Shown piece after piece: positions 17,077 to 26,253 of a DNA stretch of 64,000 nt. The stretch's first letter is position 1, and every line of letters begins with the position of its first letter. The position numbers and the translations under genes are program-made. Origin of the DNA: an uncultured Pirellula sp. (lineage in GTDB: Bacteria; Planctomycetota; Planctomycetia; Pirellulales; Pirellulaceae); the NCBI GenBank assembly GCA_903858115.1, contig CAIOHR010000033.1, positions 1 through 64,000 on the forward strand. The letters run 5' to 3'. Below the pieces are notes generated by a model, which was not told the origin of the DNA, ran no database searches, and saw only the letters and a program-made list of their open reading frames with translations.

Positions 17077-19506
17077 ATGCGGAGCATCTGCTCATATCCA
17101 ATGGACTGGAAAATGTTGGTGTTTGGTCTTTTCTCGCTGCTTCCTAACTGTGTATCGGCGCAGATGGGGGACCCGTCATTACTTGGCAATCATCCATTGA
17201 ATCAAACGCAATCTGGGGAGTTACTCGTTGCAGAGCTTCGATGTGCCGCGTGCCATAAAGCTATTCCTCGCGATCCGTTGTTCGAAAAAGCGGCTCCTGA
17301 TTTGAAGGACGCTGGTTCGCGGATCTCGCCCGAGTACCTCCGGCGTTTTCTCGCCTCACCCACATCGATGCACGCGTCCACGACCATGCCAAACGTTCTG
17401 GCTGCTCGTCCTGCATCGGAAAGGGAGTCCATTGCCGAGTCGTTGACCCATTTCCTGGTCTCTCAATCAAAATCCACGTTTCAACCTGATGCCACCGACA
17501 AGTCTGATCTCAAAGTAGGTCGCGCACTCTATCATTCGGTTGGTTGTGTCGCTTGCCATGGTCCCCTGGAAGCTCATTCCGATGCGTCGTCGGCTACCGT
17601 TCAAAAGGAAGACCAGGACGAAGACGAGGATGAGGATCCAGCAAAGGTCAAGAAAAAGTTTCGGCCGATCTCCTACGGCCTCGACCATGTCTCGTTGAAG
17701 TACAGTACCAAGTCGCTAAGCGAATTTTTGTTCCAGCCCCTTCATGTTCGAAGCTCCGGTCGCATGCCGGACATGAAGCTGACGCCCGCAGAGTCTCTCT
17801 CGATTGCTGAATATCTCCTTGGCGATAAACCGCAGGAAGCAAAGGCACTGATTCCTCAACAGTCAATGATCACTAAAGGACGGCAGTATTTTGAAGAACT
17901 GCGTTGCGCCGCGTGCCATACGCTTCCCGGCATTGCAGCTCCTCCGCCCGTAAGCCCCATCAAAAACCTCGACGGTGCAATGGGGTGTCTTTCGCAAGAC
18001 AACGGACGAAGCCCGAAGTATCAACTCGAGCCGGCTCAGTCGCAAGCCATTCTCGCTTCGCTCAGGCAACAATCGAAGGCGAGACCCGTTGAAGTTTCAG
18101 AGGAAGTTGTTGTGGCAAAGACGCTCACAGCATTCAACTGTATCGCATGCCATATTCGCGGTGATTACGGAGGTGTGCACGAGATCCACAATCCATACTT
18201 CGAAACCAGCGAAAAGAATTTGGGTGAGGATGGTCGCATTCCTCCTCCACTCACGTTGGTCGGTGCGAAATTGCAACCTGCATGGTTGAAGAAAGTGCTC
18301 TTCGATGGCGAAAGCGTTCGACCCTATATGGCGACGCGCATGCCGCAGTATGGCGCTGACAACTTGAAGCACTTGCCCGATATCCTGGCGGGGATCGATG
18401 TCCTCGAAGGTGCGGAAATCGATATTCCCAAACCAGAAGGAAGAACGGAGAAGGAACGTGAACGGGAGAAACTGCTTCGTAGCGCGGGTCGAGAATTGTT
18501 GGGTGACAAGGGAGTGAACTGCGTTGCTTGCCACAATTTCAATGGGAAACCTTCTCCGATTAACAAGGGGATCGATCTCATGACTTCGTACCAACGGTTG
18601 CAATCCAAATGGTTTAATCGGTTCGTACGCAACCCGGGCTCATTACGTCCGCGGATCGTCATGCCCTATTCCTGGTCGGATGGTATCGCTGCGCACAAGA
18701 CGATCTTGGATGGGAATACCGACATGCAGATCGAAGCGATCTGGTACTATCTGTCGCTTGGTACTTCGGCAGCGGATCCATCCGGTATTCGAAACATCAG
18801 TACCAAACTCACGGTCGGCGAACAGACGCGAACGTATCGCGGACGAAGTCGCATTGCCGGCTTTCGCGGGATTGCAGTCGGCTTTCCTGAGAGGATAAGC
18901 TATGCGTTCAATGCCGAGACGGGAACGTTGTCTGCGATATGGGTTGGTGACTTTATCGGTGTCAATTGGAACGGCCAAGGGTCCGGCGATTTCAACCCTT
19001 CCAGCGAGCCAATTGCGTTGGCCCAAGATGTCTCGTTTGTGAAGCTTGCAGATGAGACTGCACCTTGGCCCCTCCTACCCGTGATGACCAAAGAAGCTCG
19101 CCTCAATCCAGACCCGCTGTATCCCAAGAATGTCGGCTATCAATTTCGAGGCTACTTCCTAGATGAAATATCTGTACCGACCTTTATGTATCGTAGCGGA
19201 ACTGTCGATATCGAGGACCGATCCGTGGCAACCAAATCTGGTGAACGTCTACAAATAAATCGATCTATTCGGCTCAGCTCTCCGGTGCAGCAATCTGTTT
19301 GGTTTCGAGCGTTGGTGGGTGACATCACCAAAGAGTCTGAGCAGCGGTTCCGATCAGGTCGTATGCAGTTAACCGTCCCTGCGATACAAACGAAATTGAG
19401 ACCCGTCGCGGACGATCCAAATCGCTTCGAATTGTTGTTGCACTTAGATATTCCCCAAGGCAAGTCATCACTCGAGTTACTCTATGAGCCTTATGAAAAA
19501 CGATAA
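17077..19506 (+). CDS. Exported multihaem c-type cytochrome with five CxxCH motifs
   Basis: Periplasmic cytochrome of about 809 residues. Five haem-binding motifs occur in order: CAACHK, CVACHG, CAACHT, CIACHI and CVACHN. A very acidic stretch (EDQDEDEDEDP) followed by lysines separates the second and third. The C-terminal ~230 residues contain no CxxCH and look beta-rich. The frame is open from 16948, but the signal peptide (MDWKMLVFGLFSLLPNCVSAQ) starts later, so 17077 was chosen; 17062 and 17101 are alternatives. It sits between DUF1501 and a propeller protein whose start overlaps its last 23 bases. This suggests it carries electrons for that cluster. Redox partner unknown. Confidence 0.8.
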   Translation: MRSICSYPMDWKMLVFGLFSLLPNCVSAQMGDPSLLGNHPLNQTQSGELLVAELRCAACHKAIPRDPLFEKAAPDLKDAGSRISPEYLRRFLASPTSMHASTTMPNVLAARPASERESIAESLTHFLVSQSKSTFQPDATDKSDLKVGRALYHSVGCVACHGPLEAHSDASSATVQKEDQDEDEDEDPAKVKKKFRPISYGLDHVSLKYSTKSLSEFLFQPLHVRSSGRMPDMKLTPAESLSIAEYLLGDKPQEAKALIPQQSMITKGRQYFEELRCAACHTLPGIAAPPPVSPIKNLDGAMGCLSQDNGRSPKYQLEPAQSQAILASLRQQSKARPVEVSEEVVVAKTLTAFNCIACHIRGDYGGVHEIHNPYFETSEKNLGEDGRIPPPLTLVGAKLQPAWLKKVLFDGESVRPYMATRMPQYGADNLKHLPDILAGIDVLEGAEIDIPKPEGRTEKEREREKLLRSAGRELLGDKGVNCVACHNFNGKPSPINKGIDLMTSYQRLQSKWFNRFVRNPGSLRPRIVMPYSWSDGIAAHKTILDGNTDMQIEAIWYYLSLGTSAADPSGIRNISTKLTVGEQTRTYRGRSRIAGFRGIAVGFPERISYAFNAETGTLSAIWVGDFIGVNWNGQGSGDFNPSSEPIALAQDVSFVKLADETAPWPLLPVMTKEARLNPDPLYPKNVGYQFRGYFLDEISVPTFMYRSGTVDIEDRSVATKSGERLQINRSIRLSSPVQQSVWFRALVGDITKESEQRFRSGRMQLTVPAIQTKLRPVADDPNRFELLLHLDIPQGKSSLELLYEPYEKR

Positions 19507-20992
19507 TTGCCTGCGACTCCTGGCGTTCTTGTTCCTGCTTTTGCCAATACAAACGGCGAAGTTACTAGCCGAAGAAGTTGGCGAACGTTGGGGTACGGAA
19601 GCACGAGAACGGGAGTTTTATCCCATTGTGAATATTCCGATGCCACCCGAACTTGTCATCGAAGCGGGTGCGTTTGCGGTATTGCCTGACCGCCGAATCG
19701 CGGTGGGGACGCGACATGGCGAGATCTATATTCTCGATGGAGTCGATGCGACGAAGCCTACACCATCGTTTCATCGCTTTGCAACAGGTTTAGATGAAAT
19801 CTTCGGGTTGGCTTGGAAAGACAACGCATTCCGAGTTACACAGAGTTGCGAGCTCACTCGCGTGAGTGATTCGAACAACGATGGTGTTGCGGATCGTTTT
19901 GAAACGATTTCCGATGCTTGGGGGTATGCGAACTATCATGAGTATGCATTCGGATCAAAACCGGACGCGGATGGAACTCAATTTGTAACCCTCGGTTTGT
20001 CGGAGTCCTACAATTCGTACGCGTTGAATCGCGGCTTTGTGATGAAGGTATCACCTGATGGCAAGTCGACGGCCTATGCCAGTGGATTGCGAAGCCCCGC
20101 AGGAATCGGTCGAGACGAACATGGTGCCCTTTTCTATATCGAGAGCCAAGGGCCATGGAACTGTTCTTGTAGTTTAAAGGCAGTATCGCCCGGTAGTTTT
20201 CATGGACACCCCGCTAGTTTCGAATGGTACAAGTATGCACCCGAATTGGGGCCAGTTCCTGAGAAACCCAAGCCCGGGAATCGCATTGCAACCGAGAAGA
20301 ACCGAGTCAAGCAACTGGTGCCGTATGCCGTGATTTTCCCCTACATTCGCATGGGGCGTTCGATCACTGGATTCACGGTCGATCAAACGCAGGGGAAATT
20401 TGGCCCATTTGAGAATCAATTATTCTTAGGTGATTATACGCAATCTATTGTGATGCGAGCCACCACGGAGCAGATCAATGGCGTATGGCAGGGAGCGTGC
20501 TATCCCTTTCGAGAAGGCCTTTCCACGGGTATTCTGAATGTCGAGTTTACATCGGAAGGAAAGCTGCTGTGTGGAGGTACGAATCGTGGATGGCCCGTGC
20601 GCGGGATCAAGCCGTATGCATTGGAAAGGATCGACTGGAGTGGCAAGATGCCGTTCGAAGTCAACCGCGTCACCATCGAACCGGACGGGTTTAAAGTCAC
20701 ATTTACGAAGCCAGTCGATAAGACTACGGGAGGCTCAAAAGAGACCTACGCTATCTCCGCCTTCACGCATCCTTATCATGGCGCGTATGGTGGCCCTGAG
20801 ATAGAGAAACAAAAACCTGCAGTTTTGGCTGTCATGCTGGCTGAAGACGGACTCTCGGCCCAAGTCAAGCTTGAAAAGCTAGAGCAAGGGTTTGTCTATG
20901 AATTTGATCTTGGGCTACTTCGTTCTATCAGCCAAGAAGAACTCCTGCATCGCAATGCATACTATACGGTGAATGAGATACCGAATCGGTAA
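19484..20992 (+). CDS. Exported beta-propeller protein, PVC-type (DUF7133/membrane-bound dehydrogenase-like)
   Basis: Secreted 502-residue protein. The signal peptide is LRLLAFLFLLLPIQTAKLLAE. The body consists of propeller blades with motifs such as FAVLPDRRIAVGTRHGEIYIL, GLAWKDNAFRV and GLRSPAGIGRDEHGALFYIESQG, resembling the sugar-dehydrogenase-like domains common in planctomycetes. A cysteine pair (CSC) lies mid-protein. It overlaps the multihaem cytochrome by 23 bases, which implies co-translation. Together they could form a dehydrogenase plus electron acceptor, but no cofactor ligands can be assigned from sequence. Start at 19484 is likely; 19493 (MKNDN) is possible. Confidence 0.7.
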   Translation: MSLMKNDNCLRLLAFLFLLLPIQTAKLLAEEVGERWGTEAREREFYPIVNIPMPPELVIEAGAFAVLPDRRIAVGTRHGEIYILDGVDATKPTPSFHRFATGLDEIFGLAWKDNAFRVTQSCELTRVSDSNNDGVADRFETISDAWGYANYHEYAFGSKPDADGTQFVTLGLSESYNSYALNRGFVMKVSPDGKSTAYASGLRSPAGIGRDEHGALFYIESQGPWNCSCSLKAVSPGSFHGHPASFEWYKYAPELGPVPEKPKPGNRIATEKNRVKQLVPYAVIFPYIRMGRSITGFTVDQTQGKFGPFENQLFLGDYTQSIVMRATTEQINGVWQGACYPFREGLSTGILNVEFTSEGKLLCGGTNRGWPVRGIKPYALERIDWSGKMPFEVNRVTIEPDGFKVTFTKPVDKTTGGSKETYAISAFTHPYHGAYGGPEIEKQKPAVLAVMLAEDGLSAQVKLEKLEQGFVYEFDLGLLRSISQEELLHRNAYYTVNEIPNR

Positions 20993-21008
20993 TCCTGCTA
21001 TCATTTTC

Positions 21009-21034
21009 GCTACCAGTTATTGAATATTGGTAGC
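21009..21034. terminator. Hairpin between convergent genes
   Basis: Perfect seven-base stem GCTACCA/TGGTAGC with an AT-rich loop, lying between the propeller gene and the convergent DUF1598-like gene. There is no T-run, so it is only a possible terminator. Confidence 0.35.
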
Positions 21035-21040
21035 TCCAAC

Positions 21041-22780
21041 CTATCGCCAAAAAGGCTCGCCTGTGACTGGCCCATTTGGCTCATTTAACTGAGATTGTTT
21101 CGCTGCTCCATCGTTCCAACTCTTCATGACGATCGGATTGGTTTTGGAACGGTCGCGTGTCATTTTTTTGACGACTCCCGACGTGGAGATAGACACGCCG
21201 CCACTCACCACGGCGAACGTGGTTCCGTTCTGCGATTTGTGCGTTGCGGCGATGGAATCCAATTCACGCGGGGCGCACGTCATTCTTGGCTGCATCTCGA
21301 GGTCGGATAGAACGGTAAACGGCTTACCCACCCCTGACTCGATCTGAGATCGGATAATCTCCATCGCGACTGCCAAGTCAAAGATGTGTCTCAATCTACC
21401 TTGGATCGAGTAGCTTTCCTGAATTTTGTCGAAGTGCTGTGTGAAGTTGCGAGCGAACGCATCTGCTGCCAAATCGGGCGACGTTGCTACGACGCGTTGC
21501 CCTTGTTCGTTGATTCGTTGAGCTTCACTTTGGACTTTGATGTTGCTCTTTTCTAGCACATAGATTTTTCGGTCCGGATCCATCGGTATCTTCACATCGG
21601 AGAGGGTATACCACCACCTCACCATACCACTATCGATTCGCTGCTGATGAATGTCTACCTCTTGCCAATACGACTTTACGGGAGCGGGCAATGAGTCGAT
21701 CCCCATCCCCATTCGCTTCATTTGGGCATCTGCTATCAGCAACGCAAAACCTGTGGGAGAGTCGGTAGACAGTCCGATGATATTGGCTTGTTGCATGCCG
21801 AGTTCTTTTCGCCAAAGCTCGACCCATCGATTCGCATTGCGTTGCAGGGCCCGTTGTGAGTTACTCGTATTGGCAAATTGATAAGCTCGCACGAGTCGTT
21901 CTCGATTCGGGTCGATGGAGCAACCGAACTCACCTCGGCCAGCGAAGACATGAGGTACGATACACAACAAATCTTCCAACAACACTGGAGGAAGCCGCAA
22001 CGATCGGTTCACGAGTTCGCCGTCTTCGTTGGTCACGAGATCGCCTGCGGGGCCACCTAACAACCACTCGTCTGCTTCGGCATCGAACGCGACATAATCG
22101 ATCCGGCAAAGACCAGCGAGCAACTCCATCGAAACGTTGGCCTTGGATCCAGCTTCATGATGCCTGGAGAGCATGGCATCGAGCTGATGCAGTGAAACCC
22201 AACGAAGATTGCTCGGCTCTTGCCAATCTCCCAGATACTTCAAATCGGCTTTGGGGCGGTTCTTTCCATGGAGCTGACGAGACGCTTGTCCATTAGGATC
22301 GATTCGCTCGATGATTCCCTCTGGATTGACCCGTACACCGTTGCGATAGGGTAGCATCGTCGATGTACCGCCGGCGTTGGCCCAGTTTCCATCGATGGTG
22401 GTTTGGATGAGATTCATGAGCTCATCGTAATTCGCAATCGCACCACCCCCAGCCGGAGGCATGCTAGGAGCGGATGCGCTACCAGATGAATCATTAGATG
22501 AGTAGCCCGAACCGCTCGATCTGCTCGATCTGTACGCGGGAGAATTTCGAAACTCGCTTAGCCATGGGAGGCGTTGTTCGGCGGGCAATTGGTTCAGCAA
22601 CTGCACGCTCGACTCGTATCGCCCCGATCGGAATTGATCTCGAAGACGTTCCGTTTTCTGAGTGTCAGTGCGAGTTTGGCCAAACACCAAGCTGGAGCAT
22701 GATGAAAATCCGAACGCCAATGCAACGGTCAACACTAACCTGCTGCGCAACACGAGGACCCAACGAGCTTGTAATACCAT
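21041..22780 (-). CDS. Secreted DUF1598-like planctomycete protein
   Basis: Exported protein of 579 residues with an N-terminal hydrophobic segment (VLTVALAFGFSSCSSLVFGQ). A Ser/Gly-rich linker (about 85-105) precedes a large globular domain without obvious catalytic motifs. Segments such as LRWVSLHQLDAMLSRH, GLCRIDYVAFDAEADEWLLGGPAGDL and MVRWWYTL resemble the DUF1598 family, which is almost restricted to planctomycetes and has no known role. The family call is by eye and moderate. The hydrophobic segment contains CSS, so a lipoprotein is possible. It is convergent with the redox cluster and divergent from the prolyl oligopeptidase. Confidence 0.6.
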   Translation of the reverse strand: MVLQARWVLVLRSRLVLTVALAFGFSSCSSLVFGQTRTDTQKTERLRDQFRSGRYESSVQLLNQLPAEQRLPWLSEFRNSPAYRSSRSSGSGYSSNDSSGSASAPSMPPAGGGAIANYDELMNLIQTTIDGNWANAGGTSTMLPYRNGVRVNPEGIIERIDPNGQASRQLHGKNRPKADLKYLGDWQEPSNLRWVSLHQLDAMLSRHHEAGSKANVSMELLAGLCRIDYVAFDAEADEWLLGGPAGDLVTNEDGELVNRSLRLPPVLLEDLLCIVPHVFAGRGEFGCSIDPNRERLVRAYQFANTSNSQRALQRNANRWVELWRKELGMQQANIIGLSTDSPTGFALLIADAQMKRMGMGIDSLPAPVKSYWQEVDIHQQRIDSGMVRWWYTLSDVKIPMDPDRKIYVLEKSNIKVQSEAQRINEQGQRVVATSPDLAADAFARNFTQHFDKIQESYSIQGRLRHIFDLAVAMEIIRSQIESGVGKPFTVLSDLEMQPRMTCAPRELDSIAATHKSQNGTTFAVVSGGVSISTSGVVKKMTRDRSKTNPIVMKSWNDGAAKQSQLNEPNGPVTGEPFWR

Positions 22781-22997
22781 AGCCGTAACTCATTTAGGAA
22801 TAGAAGCAGAAGATGCGATCCATCAAACGCCTGCAACGTCCATGATATCGCTTTTTGAATCGGGCCGCGAGACTTTTGTCGCACCTCGCGGAATCGCTTC
22901 CAGAAAACGCTACAATCAGCGTACTTTTGGAGACTTTTCGGTACTGTCTCTATTCCCAGTTGAACGTTGACTCCCCGCACTTTCGAGGGCTTACGAT

Positions 22998-25121
22998 ATG
23001 CATCGGTCTCGATTTCGATCTCTTTTGCTTCCCCTGGTTAGCATTGCTTCGTTGACACTTTCCGCATCCCCTGCCATGACTCAAGATTCCGCCGTGTCGT
23101 CTCAAGATCCTTTTGTTTGGCTAGAGGATGTCACAGGAGACAAGGCGATCGATTGGGTCAAGCAGCGCAACGAACGCTCGCTGAACAAACTAACCAAATC
23201 GCCAGAGTTCCAGAAACTGGAATCTGATCTTCTCGAGATCCTCGACTCGAATGCGAGAATTCCATTCGTCGGAAAGCAAGGTGACTACTATTACAACTTC
23301 TGGCGCGACAAAAAGAATGTTCGCGGTTTATGGCGTCGGACGACACTAGCAGAATACAAGAAAGCTGAACCGAGTTGGGAGATCATTCTCGATTTGGATC
23401 AACTCTCCAAAGAAGAAAACGAGAACTGGGTTTGGAAAGGGGCGAGCCTTTTGCGTCCCAAGTATGACTTAGCATTGATTACTCTCTCGCGCGGTGGGGC
23501 GGATGCCGATGTCACTCGCGAATTCAATGTGTCTACCAAGTCGTTTGTCAAAGATGGATTTTCACGTCCCGAATCGAAAGGGTCGATGGGTTGGATTGAC
23601 CGAGATAGCGTCTTTGTGCAAACAGACTTTGGCACCGGTGCAATGACCGACTCTGGTTATCCACGGATTGCTAAGCGTTGGAAGCGAGGAACGCCTATCG
23701 AAACAGCGGAGATTATCTACGAAGGCAAACAACAAGACATGTCGGTCATGGCGATGCATGACGATTCCCCAGGCTTCGAACGCAACTATGTCTCACGCAA
23801 TATCGCCTTCTACAACGATGAACTCTATGTCCTCGATGCGAATGCCAAGCTAATCAAAGTCGATGTGCCCAACACCGCAAACAAATCGGTGTCCCGAGGG
23901 ACTCTGGCCATCGAACTGCGAGATGATTGGGATTTGGGAGACAAAGTCTATAAAGCAGGTTCATTGTTGTTTACCAAGTTTGATGATTTTCTAGCCGGAA
24001 CTGGCAAACTGGAAGTGGTCTTCGAGCCTAGCCCGACAACCGCCTTGTCGAGTTTTGGCTTTACCAAAGATTTTGCCATCCTCAACATCCTCGAAGATGT
24101 GAAGAATCGTATCTTTGTCTTGAAGCCTACAGACAAAGGTTGGCAACGAGAACCGATGGTGGGTGCGCCCGCTTTCGGCACCGTCAATGTGTCTGCGATC
24201 GATAGCGACGAATCGAACGACTACTTTATGACGACGACCGACTATTTGACTCCAACGACACTCGCTATGGGAACGATCGGAAAAGCACCTGAGAAGATCA
24301 AAGAGCTGCCATCGTTCTTCGATGCCAAGGGATTGAAGATCTCGCAGCACTTTGCCAAGAGTGCCGACGGTACGCGAGTCCCATACTTCATGGTAGCGAA
24401 AGAGAGCATTGTGTTGGATGGTTCCAATCCTACGTTACTTTACGGCTACGGTGGATTCGAAATTTCGCTTCAGCCGAACTACAGCGCGTCGGTCGGACGA
24501 GCTTGGACAACACTCGGTGGCGTGTATGTCGTCGCGAATATTCGCGGTGGTGGAGAGTACGGTCCGAGCTGGCACCAAGCGGCACTCAAAGAGAATCGAC
24601 TTCGAGCCTACGAGGACTTTGCTGCCGTGGCAAAAGATCTCTTCGAACGAAAAGTGACCAAAGCCGAGAAGCTCGGCATCCAAGGAGGATCAAACGGTGG
24701 TCTGCTGGTTGGAAACATGATGACCCTGTATCCAGATCTCTTTAAGGCTGTTGTTTGCCAAGTACCGTTGTTGGATATGCAACGTTACAACAAACTCCTC
24801 GCGGGTGCCTCGTGGATGGCCGAGTATGGCAACCCAGATATTCCCGAGCAATGGTCTTACATCAAGACGTTTTCCCCTTACCATAATGTTTCTGCTGGCA
24901 AAAAGTACCCGAGAGTCCTATTCACGACGTCGACTCGAGATGACCGTGTCCATCCTGGGCATGCTCGCAAAATGATGGCTCGCATGGAGGAACAAGGTCA
25001 CGATGTTCTCTATTACGAGAATATCGAGGGAGGGCACGGCGGTGCGGCGAATAACAAACAGTCCGCGTTTATGCAGGCATTGGCATACGCATTTCTGAAG
25101 GAGCAACTCTTTGCAAAGTAG
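22998..25121 (+). CDS. Prolyl oligopeptidase family serine peptidase (S9A)
   Basis: Secreted peptidase of 707 residues that would cleave after proline in short peptides. Signal peptide: RSLLLPLVSIASLTLSASPAMTQ. The N-terminal part is the S9 beta-propeller that gates access (DPFVWLEDVTGDKAIDWVKQRN is its typical opening). The C-terminal alpha/beta-hydrolase domain has the catalytic triad: S565 in GGSNGG, D649 in TRDDRV and H680 in EGGHGG. Length is normal for the family. It is preceded by a promoter region shared with the divergent DUF1598-like gene. It probably works in the periplasm on imported oligopeptides. Confidence 0.9.
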   Translation: MHRSRFRSLLLPLVSIASLTLSASPAMTQDSAVSSQDPFVWLEDVTGDKAIDWVKQRNERSLNKLTKSPEFQKLESDLLEILDSNARIPFVGKQGDYYYNFWRDKKNVRGLWRRTTLAEYKKAEPSWEIILDLDQLSKEENENWVWKGASLLRPKYDLALITLSRGGADADVTREFNVSTKSFVKDGFSRPESKGSMGWIDRDSVFVQTDFGTGAMTDSGYPRIAKRWKRGTPIETAEIIYEGKQQDMSVMAMHDDSPGFERNYVSRNIAFYNDELYVLDANAKLIKVDVPNTANKSVSRGTLAIELRDDWDLGDKVYKAGSLLFTKFDDFLAGTGKLEVVFEPSPTTALSSFGFTKDFAILNILEDVKNRIFVLKPTDKGWQREPMVGAPAFGTVNVSAIDSDESNDYFMTTTDYLTPTTLAMGTIGKAPEKIKELPSFFDAKGLKISQHFAKSADGTRVPYFMVAKESIVLDGSNPTLLYGYGGFEISLQPNYSASVGRAWTTLGGVYVVANIRGGGEYGPSWHQAALKENRLRAYEDFAAVAKDLFERKVTKAEKLGIQGGSNGGLLVGNMMTLYPDLFKAVVCQVPLLDMQRYNKLLAGASWMAEYGNPDIPEQWSYIKTFSPYHNVSAGKKYPRVLFTTSTRDDRVHPGHARKMMARMEEQGHDVLYYENIEGGHGGAANNKQSAFMQALAYAFLKEQLFAK

Positions 25122-25194
25122 GAAATGACATTGACTCAGCAAACGATGAAATGCTATCACTCTCGCAAATCGATTCTGTCTTTTTGCGAGGTGA

Positions 25195-26097
25195 ATGATG
25201 AAACAACCCAAAAGCCGCAATGCGTCTTGGCCGTTGTTCATCGTCGTATTTAGCATCGCGCTCTGTCTCCTCGGTTGCAGTAGTGCGATCGTGGATCCGA
25301 GGATGAGAATTGGCGAACGATTGTCCAATGTATCGCCGTTTAAAAAGAAACAGGCGACGGCGACCAATCGCATATGGCGTCCTGATCTCGCGATTCTTCC
25401 GTTTGCGGAGTTTGATGGGAATCAAATCATCATCCGACATGTTCGCAACTGTCGTTATCGAACGGAAGAGGATTACGACGTACGTCACTACGACATGAGA
25501 TTCAAACTGGACGATGTGAAGACGATTGATTTCGTCGTAGTGCCGTTCAAAGAAACCACGTTGCTAGCGCACACGATGCTCAGCTTCGGATTGAGTGATG
25601 GACGTTATTTTACGATCTCCGTCGAAGCCAGGCTCGATCGCGGTGAGTCTTACTCACCCATCGGAGGCTTTACCGATAAGTTCGAGCTTATCTATGTGAT
25701 TGCCGATGAACGAGATGTGATTCCACTGCGTACCAACGTTCGAAACGTTGAAGTCTATCTCTATCGCGGGCGCGCTACACCGGACCAGGTCCAAGATCTG
25801 CTTGTCGATATGCTTGCGAGGACAAACAAACTACAACGCGAGCCAGAGTTTTACGATTTGATCGACAACAATTGCACCACGAATCTTGTCGATCACGTCA
25901 ATAAACTTAGGCCCGGTCGTATTCCGTTTGATTGGCGTGTCATCTTGCCAGGTCATTCCGACCGATTGGCTTTCGAGTTGGGCTTGATTGAGACCAACGA
26001 TGGTTTTGAGTTGACCAAACGTCGAGCGTATATCACCAATGTGGCTCGCCAGTATTCCGACAGCCCAGACCTGTCGAAACGAATTCGAGGATTGTAA
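25195..26097 (+). CDS. DUF4105-like lipoprotein
   Basis: Predicted lipoprotein of 300 residues: hydrophobic segment followed by a lipobox with C28 (LCLLGC). The C-terminal half contains YDLIDNNCTTNLVDHVNK, the NNCTT signature typical of DUF4105 and some cysteine-peptidase-like folds, where the Cys is a candidate nucleophile. The earlier segment VRHYDMRFKLDDVKTIDFVV agrees with that family. A GAGG box precedes two consecutive ATGs (25195 and 25198). Function unknown. It follows the prolyl oligopeptidase at 73 bases on the same strand. Confidence 0.7.
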   Translation: MMKQPKSRNASWPLFIVVFSIALCLLGCSSAIVDPRMRIGERLSNVSPFKKKQATATNRIWRPDLAILPFAEFDGNQIIIRHVRNCRYRTEEDYDVRHYDMRFKLDDVKTIDFVVVPFKETTLLAHTMLSFGLSDGRYFTISVEARLDRGESYSPIGGFTDKFELIYVIADERDVIPLRTNVRNVEVYLYRGRATPDQVQDLLVDMLARTNKLQREPEFYDLIDNNCTTNLVDHVNKLRPGRIPFDWRVILPGHSDRLAFELGLIETNDGFELTKRRAYITNVARQYSDSPDLSKRIRGL

Positions 26098-26253
26098 TTT
26101 CGGCTGAGCCAATCTCTGCTTCGAGGCAAGAATCTTCGAGAATTTGCAGAAACCGATCTTATGGACCGTTGAACTTCTTTCATGAGGAGTGACAATCGAG
26201 TCATCCTCTTTGCGATCCATCTCAGAACAGTTGCTTTAAGAATTGATTGTCCC

